A stretch of DNA of 64,000 bases, taken from assembly GCA_949592205.1 (NCBI GenBank), contig CATIUR010000001.1, forward strand, positions 239,462,750 through 239,526,749, in the 5' to 3' direction. Of this stretch, positions 44,697-57,655 are shown one piece after another. The notes under the pieces were generated by a model. That model worked only from the letters and a program-made list of their open reading frames with translations. It had not been told where the DNA came from and made no database searches. How positions within the stretch are numbered: the first letter of the stretch is position 1; the number at the start of each line of letters is the position of its first letter. The DNA comes from Helichrysum umbraculigerum (lineage: Eukaryota; Streptophyta; Magnoliopsida; Asterales; Asteraceae). Made by a program: the position numbers and the translations under genes.

Positions 44697-46270
44697 CTAG
44701 GGTTTGTGATTCTTAAGATCCGATAACGAAAATGAGAAAAATGAAGATTCGAGGGTTTGATTTGTGTTTATAGACTGGTTTTTAAGTCGGTCTAATGGGC
44801 GGTTCCGAATGGGCCGGGTTGATTCGGGTCGGGTAAACATGTAAAAAGCCACAAATTACAGAAGTAGTCCCTCAACTATAACGTCTCGTTTATTTTAGTC
44901 GGAAATGATTTTTTTTTTCTTTAGAAAATCTTTTTTACAAATATATACTCTTAGTTTTGATAAAAAGAAGAGAGGGTAAATTGCATTTTTTGTCCTCATG
45001 ATCTTGATAATTCGCTGATTTTGTCCTTCTACTTTTTTTACGCAATGATCGTCCCTCAACTTATTAATTTTTTTAACTTTTATCCTTCCATCCAAATTCA
45101 GTTAATTTTCTCCGTTAAATATGATAAAATGACCGAAATACCCTCTTTAAATTCACTTTAATATTTTTACTGATAAAACAAATTTTATGTTTCCTTTTTC
45201 CAAGTTTTCTTACCTTTCTTTATATCTCAATTTACCTGCCATTGCACTTACTATTATCAACCTATTAGATTTCATCAAATCAAATCCAAAATAAACGATA
45301 ACTGTCTTTCAAGAAAAAATATGATTCACCCGTAAAACCCCAAGCTAAGCACATGGTTCTCCATTGATTATATGATTTCACCTATTTTTGTACGCACCAA
45401 CATCAACATCACAATAGAGTAGATTTCAAAACTGACGCATTAAAGAAAACAATTACTTTTGATGACATATATCATCACTAACGAAACAATTATTATTATC
45501 ATTACTAACAGGATTACAACGGGATAAGAAAATAATACAAATCGGTTTCAAACACACCAAGTTACAGATCCGTAAGTGTGGTGTTTACGACGGGTGATAT
45601 GTGCTAAATAGTCTATTGAAATAACAAGTTTTAAATAAAGAAAATATTAGATAATACTTATCACACAATACAGACAAGAATAACCCGTTCATATAATATA
45701 GCTTACAAGTAAGTCCAGGTATCGAACACATGGAACGGTTTTTTAATTTAACCCTATACTAATATTTACAATTATTCACAATTAATATTACATATAAAAG
45801 GGGGACGTTTTAGTTCTGATCGAACATAATTTATTTGATACAGAATTAAAGTAAACTAAGGCAACTGAAGTGATTAAAAGACAATTAAGGTAAATAAGAT
45901 AGATTGGAGATATATTTATTTAAAATAACTATGTTTATATTCAAATTCTCCTATATGTTTATTTTTGTCAGTTGGTTTATTTTATGTTGAAATATAAAAG
46001 TAGATAGCCTTTTTGGTCGGGTTTAAGTATCATATAATTAAGTCCTTCAACGAATATTAAGATTAACTAACTTCAAGGTCTCGAATGTTATTATCTAATC
46101 AATTATAGTTTAATCCAGTTAAAATTATAACCTATCACCCGTTCAGTATTATTAATTTATAATCAAAATATAAACCTAAATTATTAATCAATATCATACA
46201 AATGTTCGCTATAGCATGAATTTCATAATCATATAACCGGTATAGATATAATATTAATAACATTCATAAT
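44697..46270. other. SF3B1 promoter side and AT-rich spacer
   Basis: The promoter of SF3B1 should lie around 44700-45000. A segment at 44860-45130 (AGTCCCTCAACT ... GTTAAAT ... ACCGAAATACCCT) looks like a worn repeat found widely in plant genomes, but I could not define ends. Nothing else supportable was seen to 46270. Confidence 0.35.
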
Positions 46271-46274
46271 ATCA

Positions 46275-46763
46275 TACCAACATGGGGCGTTCTCAGCTCC
46301 ACGTCAGCGTCAACTCCACATCAGCACTTGCAGTGGTAAACCCAGAACGCCCAGAACGCCCTCTAGGACCCACCAATTTAATTTAATTTTCATTTATTTA
46401 ACAAAAACAAAAACAAATACATTTCATTAATTAATTAATAAAAAGACAATACAATAATTAAACAAAATACATTTAATTAATCATAAAAGTACTTAATAAA
46501 ACATAATAACTAAAAATAAATCGTTACATTGCGATCCTAAAAATTAAAATTACAATATTTAAAAGTTGCGATTTAGTCCTAAAAATTAAAAACTACGATA
46601 ATTAAACTACTCGTCATCGGAGTCTTGATTGCCACCTTCCTCGCCACCTTCGTCGTCGCCTTCATCGTCGTCATCATTTTTATAAAACTCCCGAAACTGC
46701 CTCATAATTTTTTCTTCATTTTGTTATGAGCCCGTAAGGTGGCAGCATCCATGTGAGAGGTAT
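46275..46763 (-). pseudogene. Right part of a PIF/Harbinger-like element with the 3' end of its ORF (split by retrotransposon)
   Basis: Minus strand, 46763-46607, encodes the C-terminus of a protein: SHMDAATLRAHNKMKKKIM, then an acidic tail rich in DDE/GGE ending at a TAG at 46607. Upstream codons continue on the far side of the 11.4 kb retrotransposon at 58318-58192 (KKKAVDTFTRNENLRTAMQG ... PSLDT), and the frame is continuous once one copy of the GGTAT duplication is removed. The region 46285-46400 has GGGGCGTTCTCAGC and CACGTCAGC words like Harbinger termini. The protein resembles the MYB/NAM-associated ORFs of Harbinger elements, a tentative assignment. Confidence 0.6.
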
Positions 46764-49376
46764 TGTGACACCCGTCAAATTGAGACTAGTAATTAGTGCT
46801 TAATCAAATTTTAATACATGTAATTAGTTCTGTGTTAGGCTAATTTGTGTATCAACTAATATATATTGTTGAATATATATATACAAGTATACGATTTGAT
46901 TAAATCGTACAAGTTTCAAATCGAATGTAATTCGGTTCAATTTAATACGGACGTTGGTGAACAATTTAATTAAATAACATAAAGATTATTTAATGAAACT
47001 ATTATATCTCAATAATATTATTTTTATAATATGTCGTATTCATTCCATATCGTACAAGCGAGAACAACGCGATTAAATGTGAACGCGCAAACAAACAAAA
47101 CGGGATAACGTTATATTTTTATAACGCAATTATTAAGTATTTTATGAAATACTTCAACAAAAATATCGAGTAAATATTCGTATTTTCAAAACGTATAATT
47201 AAACGTATAAACTAATTATTTAACGTTTTAAACGATCGGGAAAACAAACACCGCACGGAGCGCGACCGCACGGGGTAAAAATTTGGTGAAGCCCACACTT
47301 GGTGGACCCCACCAAAACCGGCCAACAAGAGGTGAGGGGATCAAATCCCCACCTCATTCTCAACTTCTCACTCTCTCTCTTACTCTTTCTTCTTTTTCTT
47401 TTTCTCCCAAACTCTCACCACACCACCACCTCACAAATCTTCAAAATAAGCATACAAAACGACATCAAATCATCAAAATAATTACGGAAAAGGAACCACC
47501 TCGACACGATCTACACTTCTATCTTTCCGGATTTTCGTTTCGACACTTTGTAAGTTTCCGACAAAAACCCGAAACTCTCCGTTCTCGATTATTTTTACAT
47601 GTTTATGGTTTATAATTGTCCAAAATGTCCATATAAGGGTTGGGTAAAAGTTTTGGAACCAGTGGTCGCCGGAAAACACGTTTTCGGCTCAAAATCCGGC
47701 GAACAGTTGGAAGTGTCGCTAGTGTGCCAAAAACAGTAGTAGCGACACTAGCCAAGTGTCGCTATGCCTAAGTGTCGCCTATAGCGACACTACTTAAGTG
47801 TCGCTGAATTACTTAACCAAATTTAACTTAGCGACACTCCCTTAGTGACGCCGAAATTCATAAGTGTCGCCATAGCGACACTACTCAAGTGTCGCCCAAC
47901 TATCAAAAATCGGAAATATAGCGACACTTACTAAGTGTCGCCTAAGCCTGTAGCGACACTATCTTAGTGTCGCCAAAACCAGAATATTTACAACTTTTTA
48001 CTAAGTGTCGAGATCAAAATTTTATCACTTGATTTTACCCAAATTCAAGTCCAGATGCGTTTTTCACCAAAGCAATATAGTAGAAATAAAAATTTTCCAA
48101 GCTGACTTGGCAGCTCGACCCCAACCAGGGGCGCTGCCCCCGGACCCCCGTACTTAGATTCCGTAAGCACATTTCTCACCAAGTGTCAAACTTGTACAAC
48201 TTCAAAACGCTTATACGATACAACTTTTCAAACATAATGAAATTTGCCCTTCAAGTATAACACTTCGAATCATAATGAGACCATTGAAATCTTTAATTTC
48301 CAATAATCACCAACGGCCCGCACGCGTTTTCAAAACATAATTCAAAATCAAACAGGTCGTTGTAACTTGTATCAATTCAATCAAACAAGTCGTAGTAACT
48401 TGTAACCATACAATCAACCAAATCGGGGTAATTTGGACATCAAGTTAAACAAACAATTTCAATGGTAGTCTTTCGAGATACCGGTACAATTAATAACACT
48501 TCAAGTGTCGTGGACACATTCAGGTTTCAAGACTTTGGACACCAATTCACAGATAATCACTTCAAGTTTATTTAATTTAAACACTTCAAGACTCAGGTGA
48601 GTTTCATAGCCCCATTTTCACTATTTTACAACTAGGGGTGTGATAATACTGCTCTGTTCTGTTTTACGAGTAGAACGCAAGTACCAACCTTCAAATACTA
48701 CATGAGTTTCAAGCTAATCAATTTAAAGTCCTCTATAGCATAGTCTCTAATATTTTAGCGTGAATGTTAGTATGTGATATCATATGGGATTGACAATCCT
48801 CATCCGGGTTAGCACGCACTAACCGGTCAAACGGATGTATTAGCATTTGGGAAGACGAGTGTGGATTAGACACTCGTAGGAGGCAAATCAGTTAGGTTTC
48901 CTTAATTGGACCTAGCGCTCAAGTTAAGCTCAGACTATGTGCTCATGGATTGTATAACTTTTATCTTGCTTAATTGCATTTTAAATTCAATATAAATCTT
49001 GCGGTTCTTACAACTATACATTGACATACAAACCTGTGAGCTCACCAGCGTTTTCGCTGACCCATTTTAGTATATATCACAAGTACCCAGCAGTAGGTGG
49101 ACTGCACAAGCAGGGACTATTAGCTCGAGTCAGCATACATACAACTAGAGATTTGATTGCATTATTATATTTTGTAAAAGTAATTATGCCATGTAATCTC
49201 TCAATTTCAGGAACCGAGCTAATGTAACATTATTTTGATGTAAACGTTTATTTTATTTATAAAAGTTTAAAACGACGCATATAGTGGTCGTTCATTATAT
49301 CTTATGTGCTTTGTATATTGATTAGTGACACCCAAATCGAGATTCCGCAAAAACATTAAATTTAGGGGGTGTCACA
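46764..49376 (+). repeat. 5' LTR of the young Ty3/gypsy element (2613 bp)
   Basis: Starts TGTGACACCCGTC and ends GGGGGTGTCACA, directly before the primer site. Left target duplication GGTAT at 46759-46763. Compared with the LTR at 55044-57655 I noticed about eight substitutions and three small indels, so the copy is young. It contains the GCGACACT cluster (47711-47975), a CT-rich tract near 47370 and a GC-rich hairpin (GGGGCGCTGCCCCC, about 48130). Open frames at 47283 and 49021 occur in both LTRs and are unlikely to be genes. Confidence 0.95.
47711..47975. repeat. Cluster of 14 AGTGTCGC / GCGACACT motifs
   Basis: Within about 265 bp there are eight exact AGTGTCGC and six exact GCGACACT copies, mixed in orientation, plus near-copies (GTGACGCC, AGTGTCGAG). 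Adjacent opposite copies can pair into many short hairpins. The same cluster is preserved in the second LTR at about 55990-56255. Confidence 0.9.
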
Positions 49377-49379
49377 GAT

Positions 49380-49391
49380 TGGTATCAGAGC
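49380..49391 (+). other. Primer-binding site (initiator tRNA-Met)
   Basis: TGGTATCAGAGC begins three bases after the 5' LTR and is complementary to the 3' end of plant initiator tRNA-Met. The same site recurs after the second LTR (57659-57670). Confidence 0.95.
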
Positions 49392-49755
49392 CTAAGGTTA
49401 TAGTGAACTAGGTTGCATTTAGTGGACCTAGACTATGACCGTTAGGCAGTATTCCCTATTAGGTATAACCAGTTCAGGGATTACAGCATGCGAATTTAAT
49501 TTAACATAGCTTGATTAACTATGTACAATAAAATAAAGATGATGTAAGATCTGAAGGAAGTTATGACTGAACAGGATACATTAGTTGACTCTGACCTCGA
49601 GAAAAATGGGACTTAAAACTTGTCTGTGTTAGACACTCAATAGGCAGTTATGTGATATATCTATATACATAAGTAAGCCTCAATTCAAGCTTAGGCTATA
49701 TTATATACGTATTATATGAATATAGGCCTCACATTTGCTAACGTTCTGTCTCATA

Positions 49756-50250
49756 ATGGCAAACACACCACCCAACTCATCCCGTTCCCATCCGTACGAA
49801 TCACAAAGTTCAAGGGTAGCTAGGAGGAACCCCAGGTTGCCTCGAGCGGGCCCATACCCCAATCAATTCACACTAACGGATTTGGCCGCTAGGCTACACC
49901 GTCACGAGCAACAACTGCGTGACATGGACATTGAGTTGCAAGAGACCCGTGAAAACTGGACACTCACCCTAATGGGGCAAGTTGCTCAGGTCTCTGAGGA
50001 CCATGTAAACGTTATCAACAATATGGACGTTCTCGAAAATCGAGTGGGTGAAACCATCGAGACCATGGAGATCGTCCACAATCAAGTGACTGACAATCAA
50101 AACGAAATCACTGTCCTGCGATCAAGGTTGACTCAGTGTGAGACACGCCTGAGGGAAACCGAGGAGGCACTCATAATGGTTAGCCGACTTGCAGAGTCCG
50201 TTGACCGTCTCACTGCCTTAATGCCACAACTCAATCTTCGTCAGAATTAG
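49756..50250 (+). CDS. Extra ORF upstream of gag, coiled-coil protein (164 aa)
   Basis: Starts MANTPPNSSRSHPYESQ; the ORF is open seven codons earlier, but this Met begins the polar, conserved-looking part. The N-terminal third is Pro/Ser/Arg-rich. Residues ~45-160 are heptad-like with many E, Q, L and V (RHEQQLRDMDIELQETREN, ENRVGETIETMEIVHNQ), predicting a long coiled coil. It sits between the primer site and gag on the same strand, in the same reading phase as gag-pol but separated by about 300 nt. Function unknown; a structural or RNA-binding helper for the particle is a guess. The first ~25 codons recur in the collapsed second unit at 58035. Confidence 0.75.
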   Translation: MANTPPNSSRSHPYESQSSRVARRNPRLPRAGPYPNQFTLTDLAARLHRHEQQLRDMDIELQETRENWTLTLMGQVAQVSEDHVNVINNMDVLENRVGETIETMEIVHNQVTDNQNEITVLRSRLTQCETRLRETEEALIMVSRLAESVDRLTALMPQLNLRQN

Positions 50251-50551
50251 CTTAGGCTGAATCTGCACTCCATAACGCTTTCGTAGGACTAATGTAAATT
50301 GACCGGATGAAACAATTCTCGGTACTTTTGGCACAATATCTAAGTCTGTAACTTTTGAATTCAACAAACTCGAAATTGTCTGTAATCATTTAACAACGTA
50401 ATATCAATTGACAATTTCGTTCGATTTAAATCTATATTATAGAACTCTTATACTTGTGATGTGTATATTGTCGCTTTAATACATACATCCACCACAATTA
50501 TCATCCTGGTACAATTTCTTACGTACCTATTGTTTCTTTTCTTGAAGAATC

Positions 50552-53500
50552 ATGCCGCCGAAGAAAAAGAGTTACAGTGAAGCTGAACTCGCTGCTGCCG
50601 TTACTCGGGCCGTAGCCGACGCCTTGGCCGCTCGGGATTCAACCCGAACGACTGAGGAAACAGCCGATACCACCACCACCACTCCTGCTGTCAAGCCTTG
50701 TTCCTACAAGGACTTTCTCAGCTGTAAACCTCTATATTTCAAGGGCACGGAAGGTGCCATTGGCTTGATCCGTTAGATTGAGCGTATGGAATCTGTTTTC
50801 AGTCTCTGCGATTGCACTGAGAACAACAAGGTCAAATTCGCTTCTTACACCTTTCAGGAAGGTGCACTCACGTGGTGGAAAACCCACGCAAACTCTGTAG
50901 GCCTTGAGGTTGCAAATCGGCTCCCTTGGGCCGAACTGAAGAAGAAACTGACAGAAAAATACTGTCCTGAAGAAGAGCTGCATAGGCTGGAGGAAGAATT
51001 TTGGCACCTGGCGGTGCAGGGAAATGATGTTGCTGAATATACCACCAAATTCCAGCAGTTTGCTTTACTATGCCCGAGTTTGGTTGAACCGGAAAGTAAG
51101 GGCACCAAGAGATACATCCGCGGCCTCCCTGAGAGCATCCAGGGAAATGTCGCCTCATCCAAACCAACCACCACTGAGAGTGCCATTCGATTGGCCCACG
51201 AACTCATGGCCCTAGTTGTCAGCCGTGAGACCTCCAACACCTCATCCTCCAACAACAACAAACGCAAATCCACTGAACACCACCACAACTCAAACAAGAA
51301 AAACAACGCCATCCAAGTTTACACCACCAACTCTGAATCCAACCGCAGCTACACCGGGGACAGGCCTTATTGTCCCAAGTGTAACTATCACCACTTTGGT
51401 CAGTGCAGGACCCCTTGCAACAACTGCAGGAGGTACGGGCATTCGACTAAGGATTGCCGAGCCCCCAGATCCAACAACAACCCCTCTAACAAAAATGCCC
51501 AACAACCTAAGTCCTGCTTTGAATGTGGGAACCCAGGACACTTTAGGGGTACGTGCCCAAAATTGAAGTATAAGGGCAACAACAACAACAACAACCGCAA
51601 CAACAACAACAACGCCAAAAGTAGCGCCTTTGTGATCAACTCAGGGGACGCCCGTCAGGACCCGAATGTGGTCACGGGTATGTTCCTCCTCAACAATTTA
51701 ACTGCTTCTATTCTGTTTGATACTGGTGCCGATAAAAGTTTTATTTCCGATGAATTTTGCCCTCTACTTGACATCACACCTGTTGCTTTAGACGTTAAGT
51801 ACACCGTAGAACTAGCAAATGGCAAATTGATAGAAACCGATAGTGTGATACCTAATTGCACTTTAAATCTAGCCGACGAAATCTTCTCCATAGATCTTAT
51901 GCCTGTTGAGATAGGAAGTTTCGATGTCATCGTGGGCATGGACTGGTTATCCAAACATCGCGCCGAAATCATTTGCCATGACAAAATTGTTCGCATACCC
52001 CTCGCCGTCGGTAGAACCTTGGTCATACAGGGGGAGACCGGTGGGACGAGGCTTAACATCATATCTTGTCTAAAAACCAGGAAATTTCTGAGAAAGGGTT
52101 ACCCAGCAATCCTCGCGCACATCATGGAGAAAAAGTCGGAGGAGAAACGACTTGAGGATGTTCCAATTGTTCGAGACTTTCCAGAAGTCTTTCCCGAAGA
52201 ACTACCTGGTCTACCACCGCAAAGACAGGTTGAGTTCTCAATCGATCTAGTACCAGGTGCTGCGCCTGTGGCCCGAGCACCATACCGCTTAGCTCCATCC
52301 GAACTTCAGGAGTTGTCCACCCAATTACAGGAACTCCTGGAACGAGGATTTATCAGGCCGAGTTCTTCACCTTGGGGAGCTCCGGTCCTATTTGTCAAGA
52401 AGAAATACGGTTCTTTTCGAATGTGTATCGACTACCGAGAGTTGAACAAGTTAACTGTCAAGAACCGGTATCCACTCCCTCGAATCGATGACCTGTTCAA
52501 CCAACTTCAAGGTTCAAGTGTCTACTCAAAAATCGATCTGCGATCAGGATATCATCAGTTACGAGTTCGCTACATCGATATTCCAAAGACTGCTTTCAGA
52601 ACTCGATACGGGCAATATGAATTCCAAGTGATGCCCTTCGGTCTAACCAACGCACCGGCTGTATTCATGGACCTTATGAACCGGGTGTGTAAACCTTACC
52701 TCGACAAGTTTGTCATTGTCTTTATCGATGACATACTCATTTACTCGCACAACGAGCAAGAACATGCGCAACACCTCAAAACCATCCTTGAACTACTTAG
52801 ACACGAGGAGCTTTACGCCAAATTCTCTAAGTGTGAGTTCTGGATTCAAACCGTTCAATTCCTTGGTCACGTGATCGACAGTCAGGGAATTCACGTTGAT
52901 CCGTCAAAAATCGAGGCTATCAAAGACTGGCAATCGCCAACCACTCCAACCGAAGTACGGCAGTTTTTGGGACTGGCCGGGTATTACCGGCGATTCATTG
53001 AAAATTTCTCCAAGATAGCCTTACCACTCACGATACTGACCCAGAAAGACAAAAAGTTTGACTGGACTGATAAACAAGAGTCGGCATTCCAACTCTTAAA
53101 ACAAAAGCTTTGCAGTGCTCCTATTCTATCATTACCCGAGGGCACCGATGACTTCGTGGTATACTGCGATGCTTCTCATCAGGGTCTCGGTTGCGTGCTT
53201 ATGCAACGAGACAAAGTCATAGCTTATGCTTCCCGACAGCTCAAGATTCATGAAAAGAATTACACCACCCACGACCTCGAGTTAGGAGCCGTCGTTTTCG
53301 CCCTCAAAATTTGGAGACATTACCTCTACGGCACTAAGTGCACAATCTTTACAGACCACAAAAGTCTCCAACACATATTCGATCAGAAAGATCTCAACAT
53401 GAGGCAACGTCGATGGGTCGAGTTGCTTACCGATTACGACTGCGAGCTCAAATATCATCCAGGCAAAGCAAATGTTGTTGCTGATGCCCTCAGTCGAAAA

Positions 53501-55009
53501 GAGCGAGTGAAACCACTTCGGGTCCGAGCACTCAGTATAACTATTCACAACAATTTAAACATTCAAATTCTCACTGCTCAAATCGAAGCCTTGAAACCCG
53601 AAAATGTCAAAGATGAAGCCTTGTGGGGAATGGATAAACAATTCGAAATCAAACCTAACGGGATTAGGTATTTCTCAAACCGAATCTGGTTGCCAAGATT
53701 TGGGAACCTACGAGACTTGGTGATGGATGAAGCTCACAAGTCTAAATATTCTATCCATCCGGGATCTGATAAAATGTACCACGGTATCAAGGACTTCTAC
53801 TGGTGGCTGAACATGAAAGCTGAAATCGCCACCTATGTCAGCAAGTGCCTTACTTGCTCCAAGGTCAAAATCGAATATCAAAAACCTTCTGGTTTACTTT
53901 AACAACCTAGTCTTCCTGAATGGAAATGGGAACAAATTGCCATGGACTTCATAACCAAACTACCCAAATCCTCGAGCGGTTGCGATACCATTTGGGTGAT
54001 CGTGGATCGTCTCACAAAGTCTGCTCACTTCTTGGCAATCAAGGAATCCGACAAAATGGAACGCCTCACCAGAATTTACCTGAAGGAAATCGTGACCAAA
54101 CACGGTGTTCCAATCTCAATTATCTCCGATAGGGATAGTCGTTTCACTTCACAATTTTGGCAATCACTTCAAAAATCCCTCGGTACTCGACTTGATATGA
54201 GTACCGCATATCATCCTCAAACTGACGGCCAAAGTGAACGAACAATTCAAACACTTGAAGACATGCTACGTGCCTGCGTAGTTGACTTCGGTGTAAACTG
54301 GGAACGACACCTACCATTGTGCGAGTTTTCGTACAACAATAGTTATCACACCAGCATTAAGGCTGCACCGTTCGAGGCACTGTACGATCGCAAGTGCCGA
54401 TCACCTATCTGTTGGACCGAAGTTGGGGACAGCCAACTCACGGGTCCAGAAATCATTCACGAAACAACCGAGAAAATCTTCGAGATTCAAAACAAGCTCA
54501 AAGCCGCACGTGATCGTCAGAAAAGTTATGCTGACGTGAGACGCAAACCACTCGAGTTCCAGGTTGGGGACCGAGTACTACTCAAAGTATCACCTTGGAA
54601 AGGCGTAATTCGATTCGGCAAACGAGGGAAGTTAAACCCAAGATATATTGGACCTTTTGAGATCCTCGAGAGGATAGGTCTAGTGGCATATCGATTGCAA
54701 CTGCCAGCCGAGCTTAGCAGTGTGCATCCCACTTTTCACATTTCAAATCTAAAGAAGTGTCTTTCTGATGAGACACTTATCATTCCCCTCGATGAAATTC
54801 GAGTTGACGACAAGCTTCACTTTGTTGAAGAACCCGCCGAAATCATGGACCGTGAGGTCAAACAACTCAAACAAAGTCGTATTCCCATCGTCAAAGTTAG
54901 GTGGAATTCGCGGCGCGGTCCGGAATTCACCTGGGAACGGGAAGATCGAATGAGACTCAAGTATCCTCAGTTGTTTGCTGACGCTACTTCCAACACGACT
55001 CCAAACTAA
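50552..55009 (+). pseudogene. Ty3/gypsy chromovirus gag-pol polyprotein with two nonsense codons
   Basis: One reading frame of 1486 codons holds everything needed in the usual order. Gag is followed by two zinc knuckles of CX2CX4HX4C form (about 51417-51458, 51515-51556), then an aspartic protease with LFDTGADKSFIS. Reverse transcriptase has FIDDILIYS. RNase H starts near DFVVYCDASHQGLG. The integrase has an HHCC zinc finger and a D,D,E core (MDFITKLP, ISDRDSRF, HPQTDGQSERT). The C-terminal chromodomain-like block is EIMDREVKQL through FTWEREDRM. This order and tail fit a chromovirus, Tekay/Del-like. The frame is broken by TAG at 50774-50776 in gag and TAA at 53900-53902 before the integrase core. 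Without these it would be intact, consistent with recent inactivation. Confidence 0.95.
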
Positions 55010-55030
55010 ATTTCGGGACGAAATTCTTCT

Positions 55031-55043
55031 AACAGGGGGAGAA
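55031..55043 (+). other. Polypurine tract
   Basis: AACAGGGGGAGAA lies immediately upstream of the second LTR (TG at 55044) and would prime plus-strand DNA synthesis. Confidence 0.9.
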
Positions 55044-57655
55044 TGTGACACCCGTCAAATTGGGACTAGTAATTAGTGCTTAATCAAATTTTAATACATG
55101 TAATTAGTTCTGTGTTAGGCTAATTTGTGTATCAACTAATATATATTGTTGAATATATATATATATACAAGTATACGATTTGATTAAATCGTACAAGTTT
55201 CAAATCGAATGTAATTCGGTTCAATTTAATACGGACGTTGGTGAACAATTTAATTAAATAACATAAAGATTATTTAATGAAACTATTATATCTCAATAAT
55301 ATTATTTTTATAATATGTCGTATTCATTCCATATCGTACAAGCGAGAACAACGCGATTAAATGTGAACGCGCAAACAAACAAAACGGGATAACGTTATAT
55401 TTTTATAACGCAATTATTAAGTATTTTATGAAATACTTCAACAAAAATATCGAGTAAATATTCGTATTTTCAAAACGTATAATTAAACGTATAAACTAAT
55501 TATTTAACGTTTTAAACGATCGGGAAAACAAACACCGCACGGAGCGCGACCGCACGGGGCAAAAATTTGGTGAAGCCCACACTTGGTGGACCCCACCAAA
55601 ACCGGCCAACAAGAGGTGAGGGGATCAAATCCCCACCTCATTCTCAACTTCTCACTCTCTCTCTTACTCTTTCTTCTTTTTCTCCCAAACTCTCACCACA
55701 CCACCACCTCACAAATCTTCAAAATAAGCATACAAAACGACATCAAATCATCAAAATAATTACGGAAAAGGAACCACCTCGACACGATCTACACTTCTAT
55801 CTTTCCGGATTTTCGTTTCGACACTTTGTAAGTTTCCGACAAAAACCCGAAACTCTCCGTTCTCGATTATTTTTACATGTTTATGGTTTATAATTGTCCA
55901 AAATGTCCATATAAGGGTTGGGTAAAAGTTTTGGAACCAGTGGTCGCCGGAAAACACGTTTTCGGCTCAAAATCCGACGAACAGTTGGAAGTGTCGCTAG
56001 TGTGCCAAAAACAGTAGTAGCGACACTAGCCAAGTGTCGCTATGCCTAAGTGTCGCCCTATAGCGACACTACTTAAGTGTCGCTGAATTACTTAACCAAA
56101 TTTAACTTAGCGACACTCCCTTAGTGACGCCGAAATTCATAAGTGTCGCCATAGCGACACTACTCAAGTGTCGCCCAACTATCAAAAATCGGAAATATAG
56201 CGACACTTACTAAGTGTCGCCTAAGCCTGTAGCGACACTATCTTAGTGTCGCCAAAACCAGAATATTTACAACTTTTTACTAAGTGTCGAGATCAAAATT
56301 TTATCACTTGATTTTACCCAAATTCAAGTCCAGATGCGTTTTTCACCAAAGCAATATAGTAGAAATAAAAATTTTCCAAGCTGACTTGGCAGCTCGACCC
56401 CAACCAGGGGCGCTGCCCCCGGACCCCCGTACTTAGATTCCGTAAGCACATTTCTCACCAAGTGTCAAACTTGTACAACTTCAAAACGCTTATACGATAC
56501 AACTTTTCAAACATAATGAAATTTGCCCTTCAAGTATAACACTTCGAATCATAATGAGACCATTGAAATCTTTAATTTCCAATAATCACCAACGGCCCGC
56601 ACGCGTTTTCAAAACATAATTCAAAATCAAACAGGTCGTTGTAACTTGTATCAATTCAATCAAACAAGTCGTAGTAACTTGTAACCATACAATCAACCAA
56701 ATCGGGGTAATTTGGACATCAAGTTAAACAAACAATTTCAATGGTAGTCTTTCGAGATACCGGTACAATTAATAACACTTCAAGTGTCGTGGACACATTC
56801 AGGTTTCAAGACTTTGGACACCAATTCACAGATAATCACTTCAAGTTTATTTAATTTAAACACTTCAAGACTCAGGTGAGTTTCATAGCCCCATTTTCAC
56901 TATTTTACAACTAGGGGTGTGATAATACTGCTCTGTTCTGTTTTACGAGTAGAACGCAAGTACCAACCTTCAAATACTACATGAGTTTCAAGCTAATCAA
57001 TTTAAAGTCCTCTATAGCATAGTCTCTAATATTTTAGCGTGAATGTTAGTATATGATATCATATGGGATTGACAATCCTCATCCGGGTTAGCACGCACTA
57101 ACCGGTCAAACGGATGTATTAGCATTTGGGAAGACGAGTGTGGATTAGACACTCGTAGGAGGCAAATCAGTTAGGTTTCCTTAATTGGACCTAGCGCTCA
57201 AGTTAAGCTCAGACTATGTGCTCATGGATTGTATAACTTTTATCTTGCTTAATTGCATTTTAAATTCAATATAAATCTTGCGGTTCTTACAACTATACAT
57301 TGACATACAAACCTGTGAACTCACCAGCGTTTTCGCTGACCCATTTTAGTATATATCACAGGTACCCAGCAGTAGGTGGACTGCACAGGCAGGGACTATT
57401 AGCTCGAGTCAGCATACATACAACTAGAGATTTGATTGCATTATTATATTTTGTAAAAGTAATTATGCCATGTAATCTCTCAATTTCAGGAACCGAGCTA
57501 ATGTAACATTATTTTGATGTAAACGTTTATTTTATTTATAAAAGTTTAAAACGACGCATATAGTGGTCGTTCATTATATCTTATGTGCTTTGTATATTGA
57601 TTAGTGACACCCAAATCGAGATTCCGCAAAAACATAAAATTTAGGGGGTGTCACA
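55044..57655 (+). repeat. Second LTR of the young Ty3/gypsy element (2612 bp)
   Basis: Nearly identical to 46764-49376 from TGTGACACCC to GGTGTCACA. Unlike a normal 3' LTR, it is followed not by flanking DNA but by a primer site and more internal sequence, so it is shared between two units. Confidence 0.95.

Noticed and set aside
47283..47679. LTR-embedded frames of 110 and 65 codons (also at 55567-55957)
   Set aside because: Present in both LTRs and disturbed by an indel between copies; leader sequence rather than genes.
47711..47975. CRISPR-like array
   Set aside because: Repeats are only 8 bp, in both orientations and with irregular spacers, inside an LTR of a plant retrotransposon.
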